From an uncultured Mediterraneibacter sp. (lineage in GTDB: Bacteria; Bacillota; Clostridia; Lachnospirales; Lachnospiraceae): a stretch of DNA of 34,440 nucleotides. Position numbers and translations under genes: made by a program. The notes beneath the pieces are model-generated. The model searched no databases. It saw only the letters and a program-made list of their open reading frames with translations, and was not told where the DNA came from. Shown in pieces: positions 8,026-15,694 of the stretch; within the stretch, counting starts at the first letter, position 1, and each line of letters opens with the position of its first letter. The stretch lies in contig CALWKB010000021.1 in the NCBI GenBank assembly GCA_944381125.1, forward strand, positions 1-34,440, read 5' to 3'.

Positions 8026-9066
8026 CTAATTCAATCGGATAAACACATCCTGCTTTTCCAGCACGCGCCCGATTACGGAAACTTCCGTTTCCATCCCGGC
8101 CCGCTCAAGGCTTTGGAGAAAACCTTCCACTTCCTCCCCCGGTACGCTGAACAGCAGTCCTCCGGATGTCTGTGGATCACAGAGCAGGTCAATCCATACC
8201 TCCTCTGTATTTCCCGTATCCAGTCCTTCCCGCACATATTCCCTGTTCCGGTAGGCTCCCCCGGGCACAAGGCCCATACGTGCATAATCCGGCGCCTCTT
8301 CCATGTAAGCCACATCCTGCGCGCGGATGTCAAAAGTCACGCCGCTGGCCTTTGCCATCTCCATACAATGTCCCAGCAGCCCGAACCCGGTCACATCGGT
8401 ACACGCATGTACCGTAATGCTTTCCGCGGCCTGCTTCGCTTTTTTATTCAAAGCAGACATTACATGAACCGCTTCTTTTTCCGCCTCCGCGGAAGCCATT
8501 CCGGCTTTTACCGCAGTATTTATTACTCCGCTCCCGATCTGTTTCGTCAGGATCAGCACGTCGCCGGGTCTGCATCCGTAATTCCGGTATATCCGGTCCG
8601 GATGAACAAATCCTGTAACCGAAAGTCCGTACTTCGGTTCATCGTCCTGAACAGAATGTCCGCCCGACAGAACCGCTCCGGCTTCCAGCACCTTATCCGC
8701 TCCGCCTCTGAGAATCTCCGAGAGGATCCCGGGATCCAGACAGTTCGGGAAGCACACGATATTAAGAGCAATCTTCGGCTCGCCGCCCATAGCATAAACA
8801 TCACTCAGGGCATTGGCCGCCGCGATCTGGCCGAAGGTGTACGGGTCATCCGCCACCGGAGTAAAAAAATCCAGCGTCTGTATTATGGCCGTATCATCCG
8901 ATATTTTGTAAATCGCTGCATCGTCTGATGTCTCGACTCCGACGAGCAGACGCTCGTCATTGAATTTCGGCAGCTTGCCCAGAACCCGGGCAAGGGTCTC
9001 AGGACCTATTTTCGCCGCTCATCCGGCGGTTTTTGTCATCTGTGTCAGATGAATCTCTTTATACAT
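8026..9066 (-). CDS. selD: Selenide, water dikinase SelD (selenophosphate synthetase), itself a selenoprotein with Sec16 (UGA)
   Basis: 346 residues if the in-frame UGA at 9021-9019 is read as selenocysteine. The N-terminus MYKEIHLTQMTKTAG-U-AAKIGPE matches SelD proteins, with U16 where E. coli has the catalytic Cys17 and K19 following as the catalytic lysine. Later marks are VETSDDAAIYKI, DFFTPVADDPYTFGQIAAANALSDVYAMGG, GLLGHCMEMA and CDPQTSGG. SelD makes selenophosphate from selenide and ATP. A conventional reading would begin only at a later Met-like codon (8856) and lose the catalytic residue and the ATP-binding loop. The start ATG (9066) has AAGGAGGTG upstream. A 7-bp SECIS-like hairpin follows the UGA. 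First gene of selD-selA-selB-lysR. Confidence 0.95.
8974..8994 (-). promoter_or_regulatory. Bacterial SECIS-like hairpin in selD
   Basis: Counting from the nucleotide after the UGA on the minus strand, CUUGCCC (25-31) pairs perfectly with GGGCAAG (39-45) around a 7-nt loop, GGGUUCU. The loop begins with G residues, and its distance from the UGA (31 nt) is within the range seen for bacterial SECIS elements. SelB would bind here to decode the UGA at 9021-9019. Confidence 0.7.
9019..9021 (-). other. In-frame UGA selenocysteine codon of selD
   Basis: TGA on the minus strand at codon 16 of selD, inside an otherwise uninterrupted and conserved N-terminus (TAG-U-AAK). The rest of the machinery (SelA, SelB) is encoded in the same operon, which supports readthrough as Sec rather than a nonsense mutation. 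Confidence 0.93.
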
Positions 9067-9198
9067 GCCCGCACACCTCCTTTCCCTTATATCTTCCTTT
9101 CGCCCCTTCCGGGACATATGGCTTTTTCCGCGTTCCGCGCAGCATTCACAATGCAGTAAATATTAAAGGCCGCTTCACGGTCCGGGAAACTTAAAGTC

Positions 9199-9228
9199 AT
9201 TATAACACTTCTTAAGCCACGCAGGCAA
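9199..9228 (-). promoter_or_regulatory. Promoter of selD-selA-selB-lysR
   Basis: A perfect TATAAT (9204-9199) preceded by TGT (extended -10), with TTGCCT about 18 nt upstream. Predicted start near 9192 gives a leader of about 125 nt that includes a small stem GCATT/AATGC (9142-9154). The 298-nt gap 9067-9364 holds this promoter and the divergent azlC promoter; the 10-mer GACATATGGC occurs twice in it (9113-9122, 9231-9240), without clear meaning. Confidence 0.65.
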
Positions 9229-9285
9229 CAGACATATGGCGGCCAAAGGCTTTTATCACAACGGATGCTTTTTGCGTACTTTATG

Positions 9286-9314
9286 TGTACAGTGTCCCCA
9301 AAACGTGGTAAAAT
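9286..9314 (+). promoter_or_regulatory. Promoter of azlC-azlD
   Basis: TGTACA (9286-9291), 17 nt, then TAAAAT (9309-9314) with an extended TGG directly before it. The start would fall near 9321, about 44 nt before azlC. Confidence 0.6.
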
Positions 9315-9323
9315 CGTTTCGTT

Positions 9324-9338
9324 CGGGTTTATAACCCG
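9324..9338. promoter_or_regulatory. Inverted repeat at the azlC transcription start, candidate operator
   Basis: CGGGTT (9324-9329) and AACCCG (9333-9338) are perfect arms around TAT, placed just after the predicted start of azlC. The position suits a repressor site or a short 5' hairpin. No regulator gene adjoins it. Confidence 0.4.
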
Positions 9339-9364
9339 TATATCAGAAAATCAGGAGAATAATC

Positions 9365-10120
9365 ATGGATTTCATGCATACACAGAACAGACATATAAAT
9401 CTTCACGCCCTGCAGGAAGGATTGCGTGACGGCATCCCGATCGCCCTGGGGTATCTTGCGGTTTCCTTTTCACTGGGCATTGCGGCACAGGCGGCAGGCC
9501 TGACTCCTTTTCAGGGATTTCTGGCAAGTATTACAACCAATGCCTCTGCCGGCGAATACGCCTGTTTTATGGCAATATCCACCGGTTCCGCTATTACGGA
9601 GCTGCTTCTTATTATGCTGATCACAAACGGACGGTATCTGCTGATGAGCTGTTCCCTCAGCCAGAAGTTTTCTCCCGGAACGCCTCTGCGCCACCGCCTT
9701 CTGGCCGCGTTTTCCATTACGGATGAGATTTTCGGAATCTCCATCGCCCGGGGCGGATATCTGAATCCCTTTTACATGTACGGCGCGATTCTGATCGCGT
9801 CTCCCTGCTGGGCGCTCGGAACCGTCCTGGGCATTGTAGCCGGAAATATACTGCCTCTGAGGGCGGTAAGCGCGCTGAGCGTGGCTCTGTACGGTATGTT
9901 TCTGGCCGTTATCGTCCCCCCTGCCAGAAAAGAAAAGATAATCGGAGTGCTGATCGCAGCCAGCTTTATTTTAAGCTATGCTTCGGAACATCTGCCGGTT
10001 GTCTCTTCCCTTACTTCCGGGACAAGAACCATTATCCTGACGCTCCTGATTTCGGCCGCGGCCGCAGTCATCCGTCCGGTAAAACTTACAGAAGAGGAGA
10101 ATACTGATGAGGTACAGTAA
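9365..10120 (+). CDS. azlC: AzlC family branched-chain amino-acid exporter, large subunit
   Basis: 251 residues, with several hydrophobic segments and the AzlC opening pattern ALQEGLRDGIPIALGYLAVSF, then LTPFQGFLASITTNASAGEY and ITNGRYLLMSCSLSQK. AzlC with the small AzlD forms a membrane exporter for branched-chain amino acids or analogues (LIV-E/BrnFE family). The ATG at 9365 has AGGAGA 6 nt upstream. The reading frame overlaps azlD by 14 nt. The exact substrate is inferred from the family. Confidence 0.9.
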   Translation: MDFMHTQNRHINLHALQEGLRDGIPIALGYLAVSFSLGIAAQAAGLTPFQGFLASITTNASAGEYACFMAISTGSAITELLLIMLITNGRYLLMSCSLSQKFSPGTPLRHRLLAAFSITDEIFGISIARGGYLNPFYMYGAILIASPCWALGTVLGIVAGNILPLRAVSALSVALYGMFLAVIVPPARKEKIIGVLIAASFILSYASEHLPVVSSLTSGTRTIILTLLISAAAAVIRPVKLTEEENTDEVQ

Positions 10121-10415
10121 TTACATTTATATTTTCATTATGGCGGCGGTCACTTATACGATCCGCGCTCTTCCGCTGACTCTGATCCGCAAGCCGATTA
10201 AAAACCGTTTCCTTCAGTCTTTTCTCCATTATGTGCCTTATGTTACGCTTGCGGTTATGACATTTCCCGCTATTCTTGCCGCCACCCAGTCTCCGCTGTC
10301 CGGCGCGGCCGCGCTGGCCGCGGGAATAACAGCGGCCGCGCTCGGAGCAGGACTCCTGCCGGTAGCCGCCATCTGCTGCGGAGTCGTATTTATACTGGAA
10401 CTTTTTCTCTGCTGA
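10107..10415 (+). CDS. azlD: AzlD family branched-chain amino-acid exporter, small subunit
   Basis: 102 residues, four hydrophobic segments, starting MRYSNYIYIFIMAAVTYTIR with the TYTIRALPLTLIRKPIKNRFLQSFLHYVPY pattern of AzlD (split: TYTIRALPL, then FLHYVPYVTLAVMTFPAI). It is the obligate partner of AzlC. A GAGGAG ribosome site lies inside the end of azlC, and the two genes overlap by 14 nt. Its 3' end faces the 3' end of the ligase gene 12 nt away. Confidence 0.88.
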   Translation: MRYSNYIYIFIMAAVTYTIRALPLTLIRKPIKNRFLQSFLHYVPYVTLAVMTFPAILAATQSPLSGAAALAAGITAAALGAGLLPVAAICCGVVFILELFLC

Positions 10416-10427
10416 ACCGGTTCGGAT

Positions 10428-11660
10428 TTAGTACCGGTTGTCAAATATCCTGGTGGATTTTTTCTCGCTCCTCGGCAGATCCCCTACCGAAACAGGTTTT
10501 ACATGCACAAGGATTCCGATTTTTGTCTTGAAAGCTTTCTGAATCGCCTGCTCAGCCTGTTTTTTATCTACGCCTTTGTTTACCTCCACAAACAGGGTGC
10601 ACTCGTCTTTTCCGAAAAGGTGGTCCAGCATAAACTGATACTCGCTGGACGCCTCCGGCACTTCTTTGAGCATTTCCTCGATCTGACTCGGGAAGATATT
10701 GACTCCCTTTACTTTCACCATATCATCCGTACGGCCGATCAGTGTATCGATTCTCGGAAATCTGGAACCGCATCTGCACTCTCCGGGAATAAATCTGGTC
10801 AGGTCATGCGTCCGGTACCGGATCAGCGGCGCTCCCTGTTTTCTCAGCGTCGTAATTACAAGTTCGCCCACTTCTCCGTCGGGAACATTTTCTCCGGTTT
10901 TCGGATCAACAATCTCAAAATAAAGATAATCGTCCCAGTAATGCATTCCGCACTCATAATCGCAGCTCATGGCAATTCCCGGTCCGTATACCTCCGTCAG
11001 CCCGTAAATATCATACAGCTGAACACCAAGCTCCGCGGCAATGCGGGCACGCATCTTGCTTCCCCATCTCTCCGAGCCAATCACGCCTTTTCTCAGATAA
11101 ATCCTGTCTGTCAGTCCTCTTTTTCCGATCTCCTCCGCCAGAAGAAGAGCGTAAGACGAAGTCGCGCACAGAACGGTAGCTTTCATATCCTGCATCATCC
11201 GCAGCTGCTTTTCTGTGTTTCCTGGGCCCATGGGAATCGTCATTGCGCCCAGATATTCCGCTCCCGCCTGGAAGCCGATTCCGGCAGTCCACAATCCGTA
11301 ACCCGGTGTAATCTGAATCCGGTCAAGAGCCGTGATCCCCGCCATCTCATAGCAGCGTGCAAACATTTTGGCCCAGTCTTCCACATCTTTCTGTGTATAG
11401 GGAATAATAACCGGCACTCCGGTTGTCCCTGAAGAAGAGTGGATGCGGACAATTTCCTCATCCGGCACCGCCTGAAGTCCGAGAGGATATGCTTCCCTCA
11501 GATCGCCTTTCCAGGTAAACGGCAGTTTTTCAAAATCTTCCTGGGACTTTATGGATTCTACGTTTATATCTTTCAGTTTTTCTTTATAAAAGCAGTCCTT
11601 TGAGGTGAGCTGTCGAAGATTTTCCTTGATCATCTCAAACTGCAGTTCAGTCATTTTCAT
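10428..11660 (-). CDS. paaK: Phenylacetate-CoA ligase family protein (aryl-acid CoA ligase)
   Basis: 410 residues of the adenylate-forming superfamily. The ATP-binding motif HSSSGTTGVP is at 74-83, then LYDIYGLTEVYGPG, YRTHDLTR and GRTDDMVKVKGVNIFPSQIEE, all PaaK-like. It would activate phenylacetate, indoleacetate or a related acid to its CoA thioester with ATP. It is the third gene after iorA and iorB, whose products form arylacetyl-CoA from arylpyruvates, so the enzyme may run toward free acid plus ATP. The ATG at 11660 lies 1 nt after the iorB stop and has GGAGGA 7 nt upstream; the upstream in-frame codon at 11687 is less likely. Substrate inferred. Confidence 0.85.
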   Translation of the reverse strand: MKMTELQFEMIKENLRQLTSKDCFYKEKLKDINVESIKSQEDFEKLPFTWKGDLREAYPLGLQAVPDEEIVRIHSSSGTTGVPVIIPYTQKDVEDWAKMFARCYEMAGITALDRIQITPGYGLWTAGIGFQAGAEYLGAMTIPMGPGNTEKQLRMMQDMKATVLCATSSYALLLAEEIGKRGLTDRIYLRKGVIGSERWGSKMRARIAAELGVQLYDIYGLTEVYGPGIAMSCDYECGMHYWDDYLYFEIVDPKTGENVPDGEVGELVITTLRKQGAPLIRYRTHDLTRFIPGECRCGSRFPRIDTLIGRTDDMVKVKGVNIFPSQIEEMLKEVPEASSEYQFMLDHLFGKDECTLFVEVNKGVDKKQAEQAIQKAFKTKIGILVHVKPVSVGDLPRSEKKSTRIFDNRY

Positions 11661-11661
11661 G

Positions 11662-12249
11662 TCACATTCCTCCGGCTTTCCGGCCAAGCATCAGGGCCTT
11701 TTCGTTTAAAGCAATATATTTTTCTTTCACATTTTTCCTGACCGCATCCAGCATTTCCTCCGGCGTAATGCCAAGAGCTCCGCTCTGGGCCGCCGCTCCG
11801 AGAAGCGCGACGTTGAGCACTTTCGAAGATCCGGCTTCCCGGCAGATCGCGTCTCCGTCGACAAGGATCAGCCTGTCGGCATGCTTCTTCAGATAACCGG
11901 TCATTTCTTCCGCGCTGTAATTTCCTCCGCCAAGACTTGCCGTCACCGGTTTTACAATCCGTCTGTCAGCAATGACAAGTCCGTCCTTTTTCAGCCATGG
12001 CAGGCATCTTACCGCCTCTCCCGCTTCAAAGGCCAGAATCACATCCGCGCTTCCCACGGGAACCTGCGGTGAGTAAATCCGCTCGCCGATCCGCACATGG
12101 CTGACAACAGAGCCTCCTCTCTGAGCCATTCCGATTGTCTCGGCAGTCCGCGCAAAATATCCCTTTTCCATAGCGGCATATGCAATCAGTCTGGAGGCCA
12201 GCACAACCCCCTGGCCGCCCACGCCGCACAGCAGACAGTTTTTATTCAT
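11662..12249 (-). CDS. iorB: Indolepyruvate:ferredoxin oxidoreductase beta subunit
   Basis: 195 residues, pyruvate/ketoisovalerate oxidoreductase gamma-type domain: starts MNKNCLLCGVGGQGVVLASRLIA in two steps (LLCGVGGQG, VVLASRLIA), then ETIGMAQRGGSVVSHVRIG, and the central ADVILAFEAGEA. It completes the two-subunit thiamine-diphosphate enzyme that oxidatively decarboxylates arylpyruvates to arylacetyl-CoA with ferredoxin as acceptor. The start overlaps the iorA stop by 8 nt. Family assignment is firm. Confidence 0.92.
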   Translation of the reverse strand: MNKNCLLCGVGGQGVVLASRLIAYAAMEKGYFARTAETIGMAQRGGSVVSHVRIGERIYSPQVPVGSADVILAFEAGEAVRCLPWLKKDGLVIADRRIVKPVTASLGGGNYSAEEMTGYLKKHADRLILVDGDAICREAGSSKVLNVALLGAAAQSGALGITPEEMLDAVRKNVKEKYIALNEKALMLGRKAGGM

Positions 12250-14068
12250 GACAGTTCACCTCCCCGATTGCGTCGAAAGGACACACTGACGCGCATATGC
12301 CGCATCCGCAGCAAAGCGTCGCGTCAATCTTTACCGAATCACCTTCCGTTACGATGGCCGGACATCCCAGTTCTCTGATGCAGACTTTACATTTCCGGCA
12401 GGTTTCCTGTTTTACTTCGCAGCATTTTTCACTCCTGGAAACCGCGATACACGGGGAGCGGAAAATCACTGCCCGCACGCCGCTTCCCTGCGCGGCTTCT
12501 CTGACCGCGTTCACCGCTTCATTCAGATTCAGCGGATCGCACTCATAGATCCGCTCCACGCCGATTCCCCGAAGAATGGCAGGGATGCTTATCTTCGCCG
12601 CCACGTCTCCCATAATTGTCTTTCCGGTTCCGGGGTGCGGCTGATGACCGGTCATTGCTGTGGTAGAATTATCCAGTACGACCAGTACAATATCATTCCC
12701 GTTGTATACCGCGTTTACAACTCCTGTTATTCCCGACGCAAAAAATGTAGAATCTCCGATAAAGGCAAAATTTACAGCGTCAGGTTCAATTGCGTGGAGT
12801 CCCTGGGCGATTGTCACGCCCGCCCCCATACAAAGGCATGTGTCTACCATATCAAGCGGCTTCGCGTTTCCGAGCGTATAACATCCGATATCCCCGCTGA
12901 ACACCGCTTTCTTTCCTTTCATCGCTTTTTTCACGGCATAGAAAGAGGCGCGGTGGGGACACCCGGCGCAAAGTACCGGAGGCCGAACGGGAAGTTCCGG
13001 AATGTCGTCTGATGCCGGCGCATCCGCTGCCAGTTCGTCACTTACGGCGTTTTCCGCCGGATTCAGAAAACGTTCAATATCCGCCCGGACGCTCTCCGTA
13101 CTGTTTTCTCCTGCGTTTTTCGTATGTCCGGTCAGCTTTCCATATATATTCACCGGAAGATGACGCCGTCCCGCAATCTGGAGAAGCTGTCTCTCAATCA
13201 TGGGATCCAGTTCTTCCAGCACAAGCACCTCGTCCAGATCTTTTAAAAAGCGGACTGCCAGTTCTTCCGGGAAGGGATGCGGCGTCGAGATTTTAAGAAG
13301 AGGCGTTCCCTCCGGAAGCACTTCTCTTGTATAGGCATAGCTGATGCCTCCGGTCACGATTCCTTTCTTTTTATCTCCCTCCAGAATAAAATTCCTCTTA
13401 TATTCGGACAAAGTTTCTGACAGTTTTGCATTTCTTTTTTCTATCCGAATATGATTCAGATATGATGTGCGTGGAAAGATAACCCAGCGCATTGTGTCCT
13501 TGACAAAACCTTCCGGTTCGCTGATCTGCATTGCTTCCGGCAGTTCTATGCTGGCGCATGCGTGACAGACTCTTGTCGTCGGGCGGAACAGCACGGGCGT
13601 CTGATATTTCTCCGAAAACTCAAATGCTTCCCCTATCATTTCGCAGGCTTCTTCCGGTGAAGAAGGATCAAAGACAGGAAGTTTCGAGAATACTCCAAAT
13701 GTTCTTGTATCCTGTTCGGTCTGGGAGGAAATCGGTCCCGGATCATCTGCGGACACAATCACCATGCCCCCTTTTACTCCTATGTACGCCAGACTCATCA
13801 GCGGATCGGAAGCCACATTCAGGCCGACCTGCTTCATCGTAACAAGCGTCCGGGCGCCGGCATATGCCGCGCCGGCCCCAACTTCCATGGCTGCCTTTTC
13901 GTTCACCGACCACTCCACATGAATTCTCCCGTCATTATGCTTTGCGATCGCCTCAAGTATTTCTGTTGACGGAGTTCCCGGATAGCCCGCAGCCATACGC
14001 ACTCCTGCGCGGATCGCGCCGAGGGCGATAGCTTCATTCCCCATCACAAGTATTTTCTTACTGCTCAT
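12242..14068 (-). CDS. iorA: Indolepyruvate:ferredoxin oxidoreductase alpha subunit
   Basis: 608 residues. The N-terminal pyrimidine-binding domain shows GYPGTPSTEILE (28-39) and EWSVNEKAA. The thiamine-diphosphate domain shows CAGCPHR (367-373), GDIGCYTLG (392-400) and GDSTFF. A C-terminal ferredoxin domain has two cysteine sets, C557/C560/C563 with C569, and C586/C589/C592 with C596, for iron-sulfur clusters. It oxidises indolepyruvate, phenylpyruvate or hydroxyphenylpyruvate from aromatic amino acids in anaerobes. First gene of iorA-iorB-paaK; promoter upstream at 14105-14110. Length is usual for the family. Confidence 0.94.
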   Translation of the reverse strand: MSSKKILVMGNEAIALGAIRAGVRMAAGYPGTPSTEILEAIAKHNDGRIHVEWSVNEKAAMEVGAGAAYAGARTLVTMKQVGLNVASDPLMSLAYIGVKGGMVIVSADDPGPISSQTEQDTRTFGVFSKLPVFDPSSPEEACEMIGEAFEFSEKYQTPVLFRPTTRVCHACASIELPEAMQISEPEGFVKDTMRWVIFPRTSYLNHIRIEKRNAKLSETLSEYKRNFILEGDKKKGIVTGGISYAYTREVLPEGTPLLKISTPHPFPEELAVRFLKDLDEVLVLEELDPMIERQLLQIAGRRHLPVNIYGKLTGHTKNAGENSTESVRADIERFLNPAENAVSDELAADAPASDDIPELPVRPPVLCAGCPHRASFYAVKKAMKGKKAVFSGDIGCYTLGNAKPLDMVDTCLCMGAGVTIAQGLHAIEPDAVNFAFIGDSTFFASGITGVVNAVYNGNDIVLVVLDNSTTAMTGHQPHPGTGKTIMGDVAAKISIPAILRGIGVERIYECDPLNLNEAVNAVREAAQGSGVRAVIFRSPCIAVSRSEKCCEVKQETCRKCKVCIRELGCPAIVTEGDSVKIDATLCCGCGICASVCPFDAIGEVNCHE

Positions 14069-14104
14069 ATGTAAAAGCGCTCCTTTTTATCGTACTATTT
14101 TCGT

Positions 14105-14110
14105 ATTTTA
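14105..14110 (-). promoter_or_regulatory. Extended -10 box of the iorA operon
   Basis: TAAAAT on the minus strand with TGG directly before it (extended -10), about 37 nt before iorA, and an AAGGAGCG ribosome site in between. A small palindrome CACT-AA-AGTG lies directly upstream. The -35 region is poor. Confidence 0.5.
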
Positions 14111-14168
14111 CCACACTAAAGTGAGAAAAGGAACAGAAAAATTCCTTTTCCGCCAAATATCTCTATGG

Positions 14169-14174
14169 TATAAT
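14169..14174 (+). promoter_or_regulatory. Extended -10 box of the methyltransferase gene
   Basis: TATAAT preceded by TGG, 57 nt before the chosen start codon; no good -35 hexamer. Because transcription should begin near 14181, the ATG at 14121 cannot be the start of the protein. Confidence 0.6.
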
Positions 14175-14231
14175 CTGCTTGAAAAACAACTGCCAATGTG
14201 CGGAAAAGGATTTAAGGAAAGGAACAGAAAT

Positions 14232-15089
14232 ATGTGGATTGCAGATAAATGGAAAGACTATGAAGTCATTGACTGTTCAAAAGGAGAAAAACTGGAACGC
14301 TGGGGAGATTATATACTGGTTCGTCCTGATCCCCAGGTCATCTGGGATACTCCCCGCAGGCACAGAGGCTGGAAGCATCGGAACGGCCACTACCACCGCA
14401 GCAGGAAAGGCGGCGGCGAGTGGGAATTTTTCAGCCTGCCAAAGCAGTGGCAGATTCATTACGGATCTCTCACTTTTAACCTGAAGCCTTTCAGCTTCAA
14501 ACACACCGGCCTTTTCCCTGAACAGGCAGCGAACTGGGACTGGTTTTCAGAAAAAATCCGCACTGCCGGAAGGCCTGTAAAAGTGCTCAATCTCTTCGCC
14601 TATACCGGTGGCGCCACGCTTGCCGCGGCCGCCGCGGGAGCGCAGGTCACTCATGTGGACGCATCTAAAGGCATGGTCACATGGGCCAAAGAAAACGCCG
14701 CATCTTCGGGACTGAAAGACGCGCCGATCCGCTGGCTTGTAGACGACTGTGTAAAATTTGTGGAGCGGGAAATACGGCGTGGCAATAAATACGACGCCAT
14801 CATTATGGATCCGCCATCGTACGGAAGAGGTCCGAAGGGGGAGATCTGGAAGATTGAAGACATGATTCACCCGCTGATTCAGCTGTGTACAAAGATTCTG
14901 TCCGACAGTCCGGTCTTTTTCCTGGTAAATTCCTATACCACCGGTCTTGCTCCTTCTGTGCTGACATACATGCTTGCCACAGAGCTGAAGCCCTGGAACG
15001 GACATGTGCAGTCTGAAGAAATCGGTCTGCCCGTAACCGAATCCGGCCTGATACTTCCCTGCGGCGCCTCTGCACGATGGGAAGCATAG
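14232..15089 (+). CDS. Class I SAM-dependent methyltransferase, RlmI-like (probable rRNA methyltransferase)
   Basis: 285 residues. The SAM-binding motif is VLNLFAYTGGATLAAAAAGA with the acidic strand end THVDASKGMV, and the catalytic-type motif is IIMDPPSYGRG, as in RlmI/Methyltrans_SAM (PF10672-like) proteins that modify cytosine in 23S rRNA. The start ATG at 14232 was chosen because AAGGAAAGG lies 9 nt upstream and the promoter -10 box (14169-14174) excludes the earlier ATG at 14121. It is about 100 residues shorter than RlmI because the N-terminal PUA domain is missing. RNA target is inferred. Confidence 0.8.
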   Translation: MWIADKWKDYEVIDCSKGEKLERWGDYILVRPDPQVIWDTPRRHRGWKHRNGHYHRSRKGGGEWEFFSLPKQWQIHYGSLTFNLKPFSFKHTGLFPEQAANWDWFSEKIRTAGRPVKVLNLFAYTGGATLAAAAAGAQVTHVDASKGMVTWAKENAASSGLKDAPIRWLVDDCVKFVEREIRRGNKYDAIIMDPPSYGRGPKGEIWKIEDMIHPLIQLCTKILSDSPVFFLVNSYTTGLAPSVLTYMLATELKPWNGHVQSEEIGLPVTESGLILPCGASARWEA

Positions 15090-15151
15090 ACTGACGCACA
15101 GATGCACTTATATCAGATAAAATGTCTTTTGACATACGGAGGGAGATAAAA

Positions 15152-15694
15152 ATGAAACAACCTGTACAAAAAAAGTTCGCGGAATATTTTTTTTACTTTA
15201 TTCTGTATTCCTTTATCGGCTGGGTTTATGAAGTGTTTCTGGAAGTTGTGGTATACCGATGGGGATTTTCCAACCGGGGCGTTCTGTTCGGCCCTTACTG
15301 TATCATTTACGGCGCAGGCGCTCTGATACTGATCTTCACATTAGGCGGTCTTAAGAAAAAAGAAATCCGCATCGGTCGGCTCTGTGTCACGCCGCTGCTT
15401 GTTTTCGTCGGGATTGTGGCTGTCACAACCGTGCTTGAACTGGCCGGAAGCTATATCATGGAACTCCTCTACGGAGAATGGATGTGGGATTACACCCGCT
15501 TTCCCTTTAATTTCCAGGGGCGTATCGCCCTCAATCCAAGTCTCCGTTTCGGTGTGGGAGGCATGATCTTTCTTTATGTGTTTCAGCCTCTTTTTATAAA
15601 AATCGTATCCCGCTGGTCTGACCGGATTCTTTATACGGTCAGCGGAATTCTGGCGTTTTTGTTTCTTATCGACGCCATCTTTACACTACTTTAA
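15152..15694 (+). CDS. Putative ABC-transporter type IV/CmpB-like membrane protein
   Basis: 180 residues with about five hydrophobic segments. The pattern FFYFILYSFIGWVYEVF near the N-terminus followed by RGVLFGPYCIIYGAG is that of PF06541, a Clostridia-rich membrane family annotated as putative ABC transporter permease but without proven function. The ATG at 15152 has GGAGGGA 7 nt upstream, better than 15122. No ATPase partner is adjacent. Its 3' end overlaps that of the sirtuin gene by 14 nt, tail to tail. Confidence 0.75.
   Translation: MKQPVQKKFAEYFFYFILYSFIGWVYEVFLEVVVYRWGFSNRGVLFGPYCIIYGAGALILIFTLGGLKKKEIRIGRLCVTPLLVFVGIVAVTTVLELAGSYIMELLYGEWMWDYTRFPFNFQGRIALNPSLRFGVGGMIFLYVFQPLFIKIVSRWSDRILYTVSGILAFLFLIDAIFTLL

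Noticed and set aside
8026-8856. selD read as a shortened gene starting at 8856
   Set aside because: The conserved N-terminus continues upstream through a single UGA that aligns with the catalytic residue. A truncated SelD would lack its active site.
10416-10440. Terminator between azlD and paaK from AACCGG/CCGGTT
   Set aside because: The arms are short, the loop is long and no T-tract follows on either strand.
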